A program made the position numbers and the translations under genes. A stretch of DNA of 61,977 bases from Erysipelothrix anatis (GTDB lineage: Bacteria; Bacillota_I; Bacilli_A; Erysipelotrichales; Erysipelotrichaceae). Positions 33,505 to 43,949 of the stretch are shown piece after piece; within the stretch, counting starts at the first letter, position 1, and each line of letters begins with the position of its first letter. Under the pieces are notes generated by a model. It made no database searches and had not been told where the DNA came from. It saw nothing but the letters and a program-made list of their open reading frames with translations. The stretch covers positions 1 through 61,977 of the forward strand of contig NZ_WTSX01000014.1 in the NCBI RefSeq assembly GCF_009828745.1, in the 5' to 3' direction.

Positions 33505-34072
33505 AACGAAGAATCTAACGACTCTTGCATTACTGAGTGCATTACTTGTGATGTTAGCGTTGACACCCCTAGGGTTTCTACAAGTAGGACCTGTCCGTTT
33601 GACCTTTATCCATCTTCCTGTAATTGTGGGCGGGATTTTACTCGGAACAAAAGGTGGGATGACTATGGGATTCATCTTTGGACTTGCGAGTCTTTGGACC
33701 AATACGATGGCACCTTCTCTTTTGTCCTTTATGTTTTCACCATTTATTCCACTTCCAGGAACGACTCAAGGATCGTTATGGGCGATAATTATATGTTTTG
33801 GACCACGAATAGTATTAGGGTTCTTATCAGGGTATCTTTACGACAAAGGCTTCAAAGGATTTAAGTTGGGCGTTTGCGTTACACTGGTACATACAACATT
33901 AGTCTTTGGTGGCATGTTGCTTTTCTTTGCCCCTGTCCTCCAAGAAGTACTGCATGTATCCGTTTCTGGGTTATTTATGTTTTTAGGAACGCTTCTTTTA
34001 ACAAACGCCATACCCGAAGCTTTTACAGCCGGCTTTATAACAAAATACAGTGTTCCTCGAGATCACAAATAA
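33491..34072 (+). CDS. panT: Pantothenate ECF transporter S component (PanT-like)
   Basis: The 193-residue product has about six membrane helices and an ECF S-component look: LTTLALLSALLVMLALTPLGFLQVGPVRLTFIHLPVIVGGILLG. It sits in the coaB–coaC–coaX operon, as PanT-like proteins do in streptococci, so pantothenate is the likely substrate. AGGAG is 12 nt upstream of ATG 33491. The EcfA/A'/T energising module must be elsewhere. Confidence 0.82.
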   Translation: MMQNKTKNLTTLALLSALLVMLALTPLGFLQVGPVRLTFIHLPVIVGGILLGTKGGMTMGFIFGLASLWTNTMAPSLLSFMFSPFIPLPGTTQGSLWAIIICFGPRIVLGFLSGYLYDKGFKGFKLGVCVTLVHTTLVFGGMLLFFAPVLQEVLHVSVSGLFMFLGTLLLTNAIPEAFTAGFITKYSVPRDHK

Positions 34073-34097
34073 AAAACATGGACTTGCCATGTTTTTT
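34072..34097. terminator. Bidirectional terminator between panT and dacA
   Basis: AAAAACATGG and CCATGTTTTT are paired around ACTTG, with A and T runs on the two sides, between convergent genes. Confidence 0.9.
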
Positions 34098-34130
34098 TAC
34101 TTTCTTTAGTCGGATCATAGGAATGCATGC

Positions 34131-35483
34131 TTAATGGTTTTGGTTTCGACGTTGCATTTCCATTTGTTGACGGCGGAGCATTCGCCGCTTGCGAAGTCTC
34201 ACGCGATTTATTTCGCGAATCGTGATTATGAGTGCACCAAGTATCAAAAAGACAATGAATACTACTTGCCCTATGGATTTCATAAAATCCATAAAGACTT
34301 TGGTACCCTTGACGTTGATGTCTAAAGGTGCTAATACTTGTGTTTCAAAAACTGTTTTGGTGTTGTAGGATACTTTAATCTGTGCCATATCCGTATTCTG
34401 CGAGACTGGTGCGATGAAATTAGGTTGCGTTGCGGTAACATCAATGGCGACATCCTGTGGAGCTATTCCGTTTGGTAAATAGGTCACAATGTCGTAGTCG
34501 AGCATTACCGGAAAGGGTGAACTCGCATGCAATATAGGAATTTCTTGTAGGATGGTATTGCGAGTTACAAGCGTTGTTCGTTTAAAATCGTCAAAGACAC
34601 GTGAGTAAACGTTGATGGCATCAATTACGTTTGTGAAGAGTAAGTCTTCATTAGGTGCATTTGTGCTAATAAAAATTAAGTGGGAGTCTCCACGTTTTGC
34701 GACACTTGAAAGTGAGCGTTCAGCCATCTCCGTGTAACCAGACTTAGCGCCATATAAATCGGTAAACCCTTTGTCGTGAGCTGCTTCTAAAGATCGATTA
34801 ACAAGTTCGATACCATTAGGAGCTGTCGGGGTAGGTGATGTTGTGTATGTAACCGTACTATAAATCTTTGCGAAAGTCTTATTTTTCATTGCATATTGGA
34901 CTAGTAATGCAAGGTCGTAGGGTGTTGAAAGATGATCATCTTCATCGAGGCCACTTGTATTTAAAAAATTGGAATCTTTCATGCCGATTTTTGCGGCAGT
35001 TGCGTTCATATGTTGTGCAAGGCCTTCGGGGTCCTGGGTAAGGCGCATTGAGATTGCACGTGTCGCATCAGCACCAGACGGTAATATAATAGCGTAGAGT
35101 ATGTCTTCAATTGTTACGGTATCGCCGCCTTCGAATCCGGCAACAGATGCAATACTCGTTAAATCATCAACAACCTCTGCAGGAATTGTATAGGTTTCCT
35201 TGAGTGATACATTTTGAGACTCAAGCATTTCTAGTGCGGTAATTAAAGTAAGTACTTTGGTAATGGAAGCAGGATGAATTTTTGAATATCCATTCTTTTG
35301 TGTGAGAACCTGGCCGCTTTCCATATCCATTAAAAGATAATTAGAGCTGTACATCATGATGTTTTGTACAGAGATAAGGTCTTCTTGTGTTTGATAGGCA
35401 GTTGTAGGTGATTGTGCATAAGCAGTCGTTGGTGTAGAAAAACATAAGACACCTACAAGTAGTAAAGTAAATATTCGTTTCAT
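34131..35483 (-). CDS. dacA: D-alanyl-D-alanine carboxypeptidase, S11 family
   Basis: This low-molecular-weight PBP of 450 residues removes the terminal D-Ala of the stem peptide. It has a signal peptide (residues 1-24, ending AYAQS), SITK at 73-76 (catalytic Ser73) and KSG at 247-249. The second motif reads SGA at 136-138 instead of the canonical SxN. A beta-rich PBP5-C-like domain (about 290-390) is followed by a membrane helix near 402-423 and a basic cytoplasmic tail (RVRLRKRRMLRRQQ). The start is the ATG ending at 35483, with AAAGGAAA upstream; the TTG six bases before it is less likely. Confidence 0.92.
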   Translation of the reverse strand: MKRIFTLLLVGVLCFSTPTTAYAQSPTTAYQTQEDLISVQNIMMYSSNYLLMDMESGQVLTQKNGYSKIHPASITKVLTLITALEMLESQNVSLKETYTIPAEVVDDLTSIASVAGFEGGDTVTIEDILYAIILPSGADATRAISMRLTQDPEGLAQHMNATAAKIGMKDSNFLNTSGLDEDDHLSTPYDLALLVQYAMKNKTFAKIYSTVTYTTSPTPTAPNGIELVNRSLEAAHDKGFTDLYGAKSGYTEMAERSLSSVAKRGDSHLIFISTNAPNEDLLFTNVIDAINVYSRVFDDFKRTTLVTRNTILQEIPILHASSPFPVMLDYDIVTYLPNGIAPQDVAIDVTATQPNFIAPVSQNTDMAQIKVSYNTKTVFETQVLAPLDINVKGTKVFMDFMKSIGQVVFIVFLILGALIITIREINRVRLRKRRMLRRQQMEMQRRNQNH

Positions 35484-35617
35484 GGACAATTTCCTTTCTT
35501 AAATAATATACCATAAAAGCAGAATCGGTATTGTGTAAAAAAGGTGGAATTGCATCAAACTGCATCTGAATCCAAAGAATCTTTGAATTATGATAGAATA
35601 TAAAAGTGGAGGTTTTT

Positions 35618-36004
35618 ATGAAACGACTAATTATTGGTGATGGCGTAGCCATCCAAAACGAAATGAAAAAACAAGGCTATGATGCGCCTTACATTGATCT
35701 CAGAGGAAGCCATCACGAGGTGGAAAACTTAATGGATCTCTATGAGACGCTAAAGCCAGAATTAATTACAAAGGTTCGAGACGCTATAATTGCGGAAAGT
35801 CCTGATGAAATTATTGTTGTTGGGAAACTTGAGGGTTACCTATGGCTAGGAACAATTATTACACGTTTTTTTGGACAGTTTAATTCATGGAATAACCAAC
35901 GCGAAAATGACTATGGCGTTACAACGATTATTATTGATCAAAAGCCTGTAAAACTGTATGCAGTATCGCAATTAGAAGACTACGAATCAATCAAAAAGGT
36001 GTAA
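35618..36004 (+). CDS. Conserved-looking hypothetical protein, 128 aa
   Basis: Soluble, mixed alpha/beta 128-residue protein beginning MKRLIIGDGVAIQNEMKKQGYDAPYIDLRGS and containing DEIIVVGKLEGYLWLGTIITRFF. There are no signal or membrane features and I do not recognise the family. ATG 35618 has GGAGG 6 nt upstream; an ATG at 35606 in the same frame lies before that SD. It sits alone between dacA and rpsB. Confidence 0.6.
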   Translation: MKRLIIGDGVAIQNEMKKQGYDAPYIDLRGSHHEVENLMDLYETLKPELITKVRDAIIAESPDEIIVVGKLEGYLWLGTIITRFFGQFNSWNNQRENDYGVTTIIIDQKPVKLYAVSQLEDYESIKKV

Positions 36005-36015
36005 AGGATAAAACC

Positions 36016-36044
36016 TTGAACTCCCCATATTAATATGTTAAAAT
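36016..36044 (+). promoter_or_regulatory. Promoter of rpsB operon
   Basis: TTGAAC at 36016-36021 and TAAAAT at 36039-36044 have 17-bp spacing, giving a leader of about 110 nt. Confidence 0.75.
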
Positions 36045-36051
36045 AATAAAC

Positions 36052-36163
36052 GGTGCAAAGACACCTATATTCACACATCATGGATTGACGGACTCCGTGC
36101 TCAAATATGAGTCGTCTCGTCTTGGAAGTGATGGAGGACTAACGGAAAGGTAGGAATTTAGTT
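36052..36163 (+). promoter_or_regulatory. Structured 5' leader of rpsB
   Basis: The leader includes a hairpin: GAC-GACTC (36087-36095, one bulged G) pairs with GAGTC-GTC (36109-36116), plus a purine-rich stretch before the start. Autogenous control by S2 is known in other bacteria, and this could be such a site. I cannot match it to a defined class. Confidence 0.45.
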
Positions 36164-37093
36164 ATGTCAGTTGTGACAATGCGCAAATTATTAGAAAGTG
36201 GGGTTCATTACGGACATCAAACACGTCGTTGGAACCCAAAAATGAAGCCGTATATCTATGCAGCTAAAAACCGTATTTACATCATTGACTTGAACAAAAC
36301 TCAAGACAAATTAGATGTAGCATACGCAGCAATGAAAGAAATTGCTGAAAAAAATGGAAAATTATTGATTGTTGGTACTAAAAAACAAGCACAAACAATC
36401 GTTGTAGAGGAAGCATTACGTAGTGGTTCATTCTTTATTAACCAACGTTGGTTAGGTGGAACATTAACAAACTTCCGTACAATCCAAAAAAGTATCCGTC
36501 GTCTTGTAGAAATCGAAGAGATGGAAGCAAGTGGATCAATCCAAGTTTATACTAAAAAAGAAATTGCTTTATTACTTAAAGAAAAAGACCGTTTAGAAAA
36601 CTTCTTAGGCGGAATTAAAGAAATGAAGAAACTTCCAGATGCAGTATTCGTTGTTGACCCACTCGAAGATGCAAACGCAGTTGCTGAAGCACGTAAATTA
36701 GGAATCCCAGTATTCGGTATCGTTGATACAAACTGTGATCCAGATACAGTTGACTTCGCAATTCCTGGAAATGACGATGCAATTCGTTCAATCCGTACAA
36801 TTGTTGGTGCTATGGCTGATGCTATGGTTGAACCAAAAGGTGGCGTATTACAAGTTGCATACCAAGACCAAGATCAAGAAGACATTACAATGGAAGATGT
36901 TATCGTTAACGTAGAACAACAAGCTGCAGAAAACGATCGCCGTCGTCGTCAACGTATGGACGAACGTCGTAAACGTGATGACCGTCGTCGTCAACAACGT
37001 TTTACACCACGTAATGACAACCGTGAAGGTGCTCCACAACAACGTGAAGCGCGTACAGAAGAGAAAAAATCAACAGAAAAAAGTGAGGCGTAA
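36164..37093 (+). CDS. rpsB: Ribosomal protein S2 with extended C-terminus
   Basis: The 309-residue protein has the S2 signatures [36 protein letters not shown] and [13 protein letters not shown]. Typical bacterial S2 is about 240-260 residues. The extra C-terminus from about residue 250 ([19 protein letters not shown] and more) is highly charged and probably disordered. AGGA precedes the ATG. First gene of rpsB–tsf. Confidence 0.98.
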   Translation: MSVVTMRKLLESGVHYGHQTRRWNPKMKPYIYAAKNRIYIIDLNKTQDKLDVAYAAMKEIAEKNGKLLIVGTKKQAQTIVVEEALRSGSFFINQRWLGGTLTNFRTIQKSIRRLVEIEEMEASGSIQVYTKKEIALLLKEKDRLENFLGGIKEMKKLPDAVFVVDPLEDANAVAEARKLGIPVFGIVDTNCDPDTVDFAIPGNDDAIRSIRTIVGAMADAMVEPKGGVLQVAYQDQDQEDITMEDVIVNVEQQAAENDRRRRQRMDERRKRDDRRRQQRFTPRNDNREGAPQQREARTEEKKSTEKSEA

Positions 37094-37096
37094 ACT

Positions 37097-37984
37097 ATGA
37101 TTACAGCAAGTTTAGTAAAAGAACTTCGTGAACGTACTGGTGCCGGAATGATGGATTGCAAGAAAGCTCTTGAAGCTACAGATGGAAACATCGAAGCTGC
37201 AATCGATTGGTTACGTGAAAAAGGTATGGCAAGCGCCGCTAAAAAATCAGGACGTATCGCTGCAGAAGGAACAAGTACAGTTTTATCATCAGGAAATACA
37301 GCTGTAATTCTTGAAGTTAACTCAGAAACAGACTTTGTTGCTAAAAACGAACAATTCGTAGAATTAGTTAAAGACTTAGCAGAAGTTTTCCTTGCAAACA
37401 AACCAGCAGATTTAGATGCTGCTTTAGCACTAGATCTTAAAGGACAATCAGTAAATGATGCAATCATTTCAGCTACAGCAACAATCGGAGAAAAAATTAC
37501 ACTTCGCCGTGTTGCAGTTGTAGAAAAAGAAGATAACCAAGTATTCGGTGAATACATCCATATGGGTGGTAAAATTTCAGCAGTTACTGTTTTAAACGGT
37601 GACAATGCTGAATTAGCACGTGATATTGCAATGCAAGTTGCGTCAATGAGCCCTCAATATGTTTCACAAAAAGAAATCCCAAGCGAAATCGTAGATCACG
37701 AAACAGCTATCCAAGTGGAAATCGTTAAAAACGATGCTGAATTAGCTTCAAAACCTGAACAAGTTGTTCAAGGAATTATTAAAGGACGCGTAAGCAAACA
37801 AATGCAAGATATCTCATTAGTAGACCAAATCTACTTCAAAGATGGAAAAGCTAAAGTTTCACAAATCCTTAAAGATGCTGGAACTGATGTTGTAACATTT
37901 GTACGTTACGCTGTTGGTGAAGGAATCGAAAAACGTGAAGAAGATTTTGCAGCTGAAGTTGCAAAAGCATCACAAGTTAAATAA
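37097..37984 (+). CDS. tsf: Elongation factor Ts
   Basis: Nucleotide exchange factor for EF-Tu, 295 residues, with the N-terminal UBA-like LVKELRERTGAGMMDCKKAL and the core ILEVNSETDFVAKNE. GTGAGGCG precedes the ATG, 3 nt after rpsB. A terminator-like hairpin follows before pyrH. Confidence 0.98.
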   Translation: MITASLVKELRERTGAGMMDCKKALEATDGNIEAAIDWLREKGMASAAKKSGRIAAEGTSTVLSSGNTAVILEVNSETDFVAKNEQFVELVKDLAEVFLANKPADLDAALALDLKGQSVNDAIISATATIGEKITLRRVAVVEKEDNQVFGEYIHMGGKISAVTVLNGDNAELARDIAMQVASMSPQYVSQKEIPSEIVDHETAIQVEIVKNDAELASKPEQVVQGIIKGRVSKQMQDISLVDQIYFKDGKAKVSQILKDAGTDVVTFVRYAVGEGIEKREEDFAAEVAKASQVK

Positions 37985-37988
37985 AAAT

Positions 37989-38013
37989 AAGGACACTCTT
38001 TAGTGTCCTTTTT
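37989..38013 (+). terminator. Terminator-like hairpin between tsf and pyrH
   Basis: AAGGACACT (37989-37997) pairs with AGTGTCCTT (38002-38010), followed by TTTTT and then the pyrH SD AAAGGG. It probably lowers expression of pyrH and downstream genes relative to rpsB–tsf. Confidence 0.8.
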
Positions 38014-38030
38014 GAAAGGGCGTAAATCTC

Positions 38031-38741
38031 ATGTACAAACGGGTATTATTAAAACTGAGTGGAGAGGCACTTGCATCCGATTCGGGTATTTTCAGTCGTG
38101 AAGTTCTCGAAGATGTAGCAGCTCAAATTAAAACAGTTGTTGAAGATGGTATCGAAGTTGCAATCGTCGTTGGCGGTGGAAACTTTGTACGCGGTCGTAT
38201 GGCCGATGAGTTAGGGATTGATCGTACTCAAGTAGACTCAATGGGGATGCTTGGTACGGTCATCAACGCACTTGCTATTCAAGGAGCACTTGAAGCGCAA
38301 GGAGTACCAACTCGTGTTCAAACAGCAATTGATATGATTAAAGTTGCAGAGCCTTATATTCCACGTCGTGCAGTGCGTCATCTCGAAAAGGGACGCGTAG
38401 TAGTATTTGGGGCAGGTACAGGATCTGCATTCTTCTCTACTGATACAACAGCAGCATTACGAGCATCTGAGATTAAAGCAGATGTCATCCTAATGGCTAA
38501 AAATGGCGTTGATGGTGTTTATGATTCAGACCCTCGTGTGAATCCGAATGCCAAACGGTATGAGTCATTATCATACAAAGAGGTGTTACAGCAAGAACTA
38601 GCGGTAATGGATTCAACTGCAACATCAATGTGTATGGATAATGATATTGATCTCATAGTGTTTAATATGAATGAAAAAAATAATATAATTAAAGCTGCAA
38701 GAGGCGAAGCAACCGCAACACGTGTTGCTAGGGAGGTATAA
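38031..38741 (+). CDS. pyrH: UMP kinase
   Basis: Hexameric UMP kinase of 236 residues, with KLSGEAL at the start, [22 protein letters not shown] and [13 protein letters not shown]. It converts UMP to UDP for RNA and UDP-sugar pools. Start 38031 has AAAGGG 10 nt upstream. It is 2 nt from frr. Confidence 0.97.
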   Translation: MYKRVLLKLSGEALASDSGIFSREVLEDVAAQIKTVVEDGIEVAIVVGGGNFVRGRMADELGIDRTQVDSMGMLGTVINALAIQGALEAQGVPTRVQTAIDMIKVAEPYIPRRAVRHLEKGRVVVFGAGTGSAFFSTDTTAALRASEIKADVILMAKNGVDGVYDSDPRVNPNAKRYESLSYKEVLQQELAVMDSTATSMCMDNDIDLIVFNMNEKNNIIKAARGEATATRVAREV

Positions 38742-38743
38742 TC

Positions 38744-39289
38744 ATGCAAGCAATTATCACAGATGGTCGCATGTTAATGCAAGATGCGATTGAATCATAC
38801 GAAGGTCGTTTAGGAACACTTCGTACAGGACGTGCAAACGTATCAATTCTTCACGGAATTATGGTCGATTACTATGGATCACCAACACCAATCGAGCAAA
38901 TCGCATCATTATCAATCGTTGAAGGACGTCAAATTGTTGTTAAACCTTTTGACCCATCAAGCATGAAAGATATGGAACGCGCAATCAATGAATCAACATT
39001 GAACTTACCAGTTCAAAATGATGGATCTGTATTACGTATTAACGTACCTCAACTCACAGAAGATGCACGTCGTGAAGTTTCAAAATCAGTTGGAACATTC
39101 GCAGAAGACGCAAAAGTTGTAGTCCGTAATGTTCGTCGTGATTTGAATGATGAAGTAAAAAAAGCAGATGATCTTCCAGAAGATCAAGAACGTGCGTTAC
39201 TTGAAGATGTTCAAAAGCTAACAGACGAATTCATCAAGAAAATTGATGAAATTGCGAAAGCAAAATCAGCGGAGATTATGTCACTCTAA
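38744..39289 (+). CDS. frr: Ribosome recycling factor
   Basis: RRF (181 aa), which splits post-termination ribosomes with EF-G. It shows the LRTGRANVSIL motif, YYGSPTPIEQIASLS and a helical C-terminal half. GGGAGG precedes the ATG in the end of pyrH. Confidence 0.97.
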   Translation: MQAIITDGRMLMQDAIESYEGRLGTLRTGRANVSILHGIMVDYYGSPTPIEQIASLSIVEGRQIVVKPFDPSSMKDMERAINESTLNLPVQNDGSVLRINVPQLTEDARREVSKSVGTFAEDAKVVVRNVRRDLNDEVKKADDLPEDQERALLEDVQKLTDEFIKKIDEIAKAKSAEIMSL

Positions 39290-39291
39290 TT

Positions 39292-39972
39292 ATGGAGAGT
39301 CTAAAACATGTTGCCATCATCATGGATGGCAACGGCCGTTGGGCTCAAAAACAACGTAAGGAACGTACAGTTGGACACTACTTTGGTAGTGAAAATGTTC
39401 GTGAGATTGCCTTAAAAGCGTTGGATTTGGGCATTGAAGCCATAACACTTTATGCATTTTCTACAGAAAACTGGAAACGCCCACAAAAAGAGATTGACTA
39501 CTTGATGAAGTTACCAGCAGTCTTTTTTGAGCGCTTTCTCAAAGAACTTAACGAAAAAGGGATTCAAATTCGCACAATTGGCGATTTATCAATGATGCCC
39601 GAAAAGACTCGAAAAGTAATGGAGAACGCTGTCGAAAAAACAAAAGACAATAAGGCTTTAGTCCTTAATTTTGCACTTAATTATGGATCACGTGATGAAA
39701 TTGTCCGCGCAACACGTAAAATTATCCAAGACGGACTGACAGAAATTACTGAAGAAGTCTTTGAAAGTTATCTTGATACTGCAACTATGCCGGCAGTTGA
39801 TCTACTAATACGCACAGGTGGCGATAAACGCCTCTCAAACTATTTATTATGGCAATTAGCTTATGCGGAATTGATTTTTGTTGATGAAGAGTGGCCGCAA
39901 TTTGGCCCTGAACAATTTGAATCATGCATTGAAGCGTATCATAAACGCCAAAGACGATTTGGAGGACTTTAG
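39292..39972 (+). CDS. uppS: Undecaprenyl diphosphate synthase
   Basis: Cis-prenyltransferase making the C55 lipid carrier. The 226-residue protein has HVAIIMDGNGRWA (catalytic Asp), TLYAFSTENWKRP, and the end LLIRTGGDKRLSNYLLWQLAYAEL with FVDEEWP. The SD is weak (GGAG about 17 nt upstream), so coupling with frr, whose stop is 2 nt away, is likely. Confidence 0.96.
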   Translation: MESLKHVAIIMDGNGRWAQKQRKERTVGHYFGSENVREIALKALDLGIEAITLYAFSTENWKRPQKEIDYLMKLPAVFFERFLKELNEKGIQIRTIGDLSMMPEKTRKVMENAVEKTKDNKALVLNFALNYGSRDEIVRATRKIIQDGLTEITEEVFESYLDTATMPAVDLLIRTGGDKRLSNYLLWQLAYAELIFVDEEWPQFGPEQFESCIEAYHKRQRRFGGL

Positions 39973-39973
39973 T

Positions 39974-40741
39974 ATGAAAGAGCGTTTGATTACAGGAATT
40001 GCACTAATTGTTGTTTTCGGAACGGCAATTTTGATGGGTAATCAAGCTCTTTTTTTATTACTGCTTGCAGTAGTTACAATTGGAGCTTATGAAATCTATC
40101 GTCTCAAAAAGGACGAGATGAAACCCATAATCTTACCGTTATTAATTGTTTCAACAATTTTAGGTGGGTTGTTAGGACCCGAGTATCTCAGTGTATTTAT
40201 CATGGGATGGATTATGACCCTATTTGTGCTTACCGTGGTGTTTGACTGGTTTAATTTTAGTCATGTTAATTATATCTTCGTCATGGTAATGATGCTTGTG
40301 GCAGCAATCCAAGCCGTTAAAGTGGTGTTATCCTTTAACACGATTACATTCTTGTTCATCTTGTTAGCAACGTATGTAACAGATGCAGCAGCATATTTTG
40401 GCGGTCGTCATTTTGGGAAACATAAACTTATTGAACGTATTTCACCAAAGAAAACAATTGAAGGGGCAGTTATTGGATATGTAGCTTCTGCGACAATTGC
40501 ATTAATCTTTGGCCATATCTTTGTTATTGAGTATGTTCCCGCAATCGTCGTATATTTAAGTGCCATTCTGATTCCAATAATGGGTCAATTTGGTGATTTA
40601 GCATTTAGTTTAATTAAGAGATATTTTGATGTTAAAGATTTTGGATATATTTTCCCTGGTCATGGAGGAATCTTAGACCGTGTGGATAGTGTTATCTTTG
40701 CGCTCTTTACATTCAATATCCTCTTACAGATTTTTGTCTAG
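39974..40741 (+). CDS. cdsA: Phosphatidate cytidylyltransferase
   Basis: CdsA makes CDP-diacylglycerol from phosphatidate and CTP. The 255-residue polytopic protein has the CDS signature near its end, GQFGDLAFSLIKRYFDVKDFG followed by PGHGGILDRVDS. ATG 39974 has GGAGG at 39961-39965, inside the end of uppS. The longer frame from 39878 is not used. Confidence 0.94.
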   Translation: MKERLITGIALIVVFGTAILMGNQALFLLLLAVVTIGAYEIYRLKKDEMKPIILPLLIVSTILGGLLGPEYLSVFIMGWIMTLFVLTVVFDWFNFSHVNYIFVMVMMLVAAIQAVKVVLSFNTITFLFILLATYVTDAAAYFGGRHFGKHKLIERISPKKTIEGAVIGYVASATIALIFGHIFVIEYVPAIVVYLSAILIPIMGQFGDLAFSLIKRYFDVKDFGYIFPGHGGILDRVDSVIFALFTFNILLQIFV

Positions 40742-40753
40742 GAGGCAGTCAAT

Positions 40754-41824
40754 ATGAGTATCATAATGTCAATTATTTACTTCGCACTCGTTCTAAGTAT
40801 ACTCGTGTTTGTGCATGAGTTAGGACATCTCATTGCCGCAAAAATGTTTGGTGTGTATTGCCAAGAATTTGCTATTGGAATGGGACCAAAAGTGTTTTCA
40901 ATTAAGAAACCACACTGGGAAACAACTTACAGTATTCGAGCATTGCCGCTTGGTGGATTTGTTTCGATGGCAGGTGAACCGGGTGAGGGTGATATGGGAG
41001 TTCCAGTTGAGCGTTCCATGGTCGGAATCGCGCGTTGGAAGCGTCTTATTATCATGCTTGCAGGAATCTTTATGAATCTTGTGTTGGCAGTTGTTGTTTA
41101 TGCAGGAATGTTTAGTATGAATGGCGTTGTTGAAGTACCAAAACCTATCGTTGCAGCAGTTGTTGATGGTATGCCAGCGGATAAAGCGGGAATGCAGGCA
41201 AATGATGTCATGACTGAGATTACGTTTGCAGATGGTAGTGTTGTGCATCCTAAAACATTTGCTGACTTACAAACAGGAATGGCAATGTACAAAGATAAAC
41301 CAATGACAATCAAACTAGATCGTAACGGTACAACTGAAACAGTCACAGTTACTCCTGAACCATCAAAAGAAAATAAAGATATGTACGTGATTGGAATTCA
41401 AGCTCCTGCAGCAACATTACGTAATGTGAATCTTTTTGAAGCTGTACCACTTGCATTTGCGGAAGTAGGAAGTGTTATTGCTCAAATGATTTTTATCCTA
41501 AACCGTGTTTTCAGAGGGATAGGACTTGATAGTTTAGGTGGTCCAATTGCAATATTTGGTGCAACGTCTCAAGTAAATACCTATGGTGCTGTTTATTTCT
41601 TTAATCTAGTAGCACTTTTATCTGTTAACCTGGCAGTTGTAAACTTGCTACCAATTCCAATTATGGATGGTGGACGTGTTGTTATTACCTTAATTGAAAT
41701 GATAATTCGCCGACCAATTCCAGAAAAACTGGAAAATGCTCTTATGATTGCAGGTGTAGCGCTTGTATTGATTTTCTTTGTTTATATCTCATTTCAAGAT
41801 ATCATGCGTGTAATTCCAAACTAG
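40754..41824 (+). CDS. rseP: RseP-type site-2 (RIP) metalloprotease
   Basis: Intramembrane zinc protease of 356 residues, with VHELGHLIAAK in the first helix (zinc ligands and catalytic Glu), a PDZ domain at about 130-200 (DGMPADKAGMQANDVM), and the NLLPIPIMDGGRV motif. It would cleave membrane-anchored regulators or signal-peptide remnants. TAGGAGG precedes the ATG. Unlike Bacillus there is no dxr between cdsA and rseP, and no proS or polC after it. Confidence 0.95.
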   Translation: MSIIMSIIYFALVLSILVFVHELGHLIAAKMFGVYCQEFAIGMGPKVFSIKKPHWETTYSIRALPLGGFVSMAGEPGEGDMGVPVERSMVGIARWKRLIIMLAGIFMNLVLAVVVYAGMFSMNGVVEVPKPIVAAVVDGMPADKAGMQANDVMTEITFADGSVVHPKTFADLQTGMAMYKDKPMTIKLDRNGTTETVTVTPEPSKENKDMYVIGIQAPAATLRNVNLFEAVPLAFAEVGSVIAQMIFILNRVFRGIGLDSLGGPIAIFGATSQVNTYGAVYFFNLVALLSVNLAVVNLLPIPIMDGGRVVITLIEMIIRRPIPEKLENALMIAGVALVLIFFVYISFQDIMRVIPN

Positions 41825-41828
41825 ACTA

Positions 41829-41852
41829 AAAAAAGGCGGCAGCCTTTTTTTT
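41829..41852 (+). terminator. Terminator of the rpsB–rseP cluster
   Basis: AAAAAAGGC/GCCTTTTTT form a 9-bp stem around GGCA, followed by extra T's. Confidence 0.92.
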
Positions 41853-41888
41853 CCTATCTATGATATAATGATACAAAAGGAGTAAGTT

Positions 41889-42338
41889 ATGGCTTATACA
41901 GTAAATAAAATTGAATCAAAACCACAATGGTTTGCCGTCATGGATTTTACCATACCAGACTTTTCTCGCGACACAGATGTTCGTGCGATGTACTCAATGC
42001 GTTCAGAATTGGCGCGTCTGGGTATAGAACTTGCATCACCAGAATATAACTATATGATCGGGTATGACTCTGATGATCGTATCGAAGTTGTGGATGTAAA
42101 ATTATTTGTAGCTATCGAAGCACCAACAGATAAAGAAACTACACTGACATTCATTGAAAAAAATGATACACGTGAGGTAATTCGTATCGAGACCGATTCA
42201 TTCGAGGATGTCCACACAGGCCTTGCGGAATGGATGCACGACAATGATTATATTGGCGATGGCGACGTTCGTCGCGTACTGGTTAAGGATGCAACACGCC
42301 TTGTTTTTGATAGCCCAGTTAAAAATTCTGACGAATAG
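41889..42338 (+). CDS. GyrI-like / effector-binding domain protein
   Basis: The 149-residue soluble protein resembles stand-alone GyrI-like (AraC-type effector-binding) domains. It starts AYTVNKIESKPQWFAVMDFTIPD and keeps two repeated beta-alpha-beta halves. No DNA-binding domain is present. Ligand unknown; the family call is moderate. AAAAGGAG precedes the ATG, and a TATAAT-like -10 lies about 25 bp upstream. Single gene with a terminator. Confidence 0.55.
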   Translation: MAYTVNKIESKPQWFAVMDFTIPDFSRDTDVRAMYSMRSELARLGIELASPEYNYMIGYDSDDRIEVVDVKLFVAIEAPTDKETTLTFIEKNDTREVIRIETDSFEDVHTGLAEWMHDNDYIGDGDVRRVLVKDATRLVFDSPVKNSDE

Positions 42339-42363
42339 TAAATTGACATTAATTAAAATTTTG

Positions 42364-42389
42364 ACATCAAACACTGTTTGATGTTTTTT
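42364..42389 (+). terminator. Terminator after the GyrI-like gene
   Basis: ACATCAAA (42364-42371) pairs with TTTGATGT (42377-42384), followed by a T-run. Confidence 0.85.
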
Positions 42390-42446
42390 AGTGTTTTTGA
42401 AACTTTAGACTTTTCAGTAGGACATCACAATGCTGCATCATTCATT

Positions 42447-43918
<1,472 letters not shown>

Positions 43919-43922
43919 CTTA

Positions 43923-43949
43923 AACGCAGGTTAATGCCTGCGTTTTTTT
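43923..43949 (+). terminator. Terminator of the GH1 gene
   Basis: AACGCAGG/CCTGCGTT form an 8-bp stem with a 6-nt loop, followed by seven T's. Confidence 0.93.

Noticed and set aside
36991-37605. Minus-strand frame of 204 codons across rpsB and tsf
   Set aside because: Antisense shadow of highly biased ribosomal codons.
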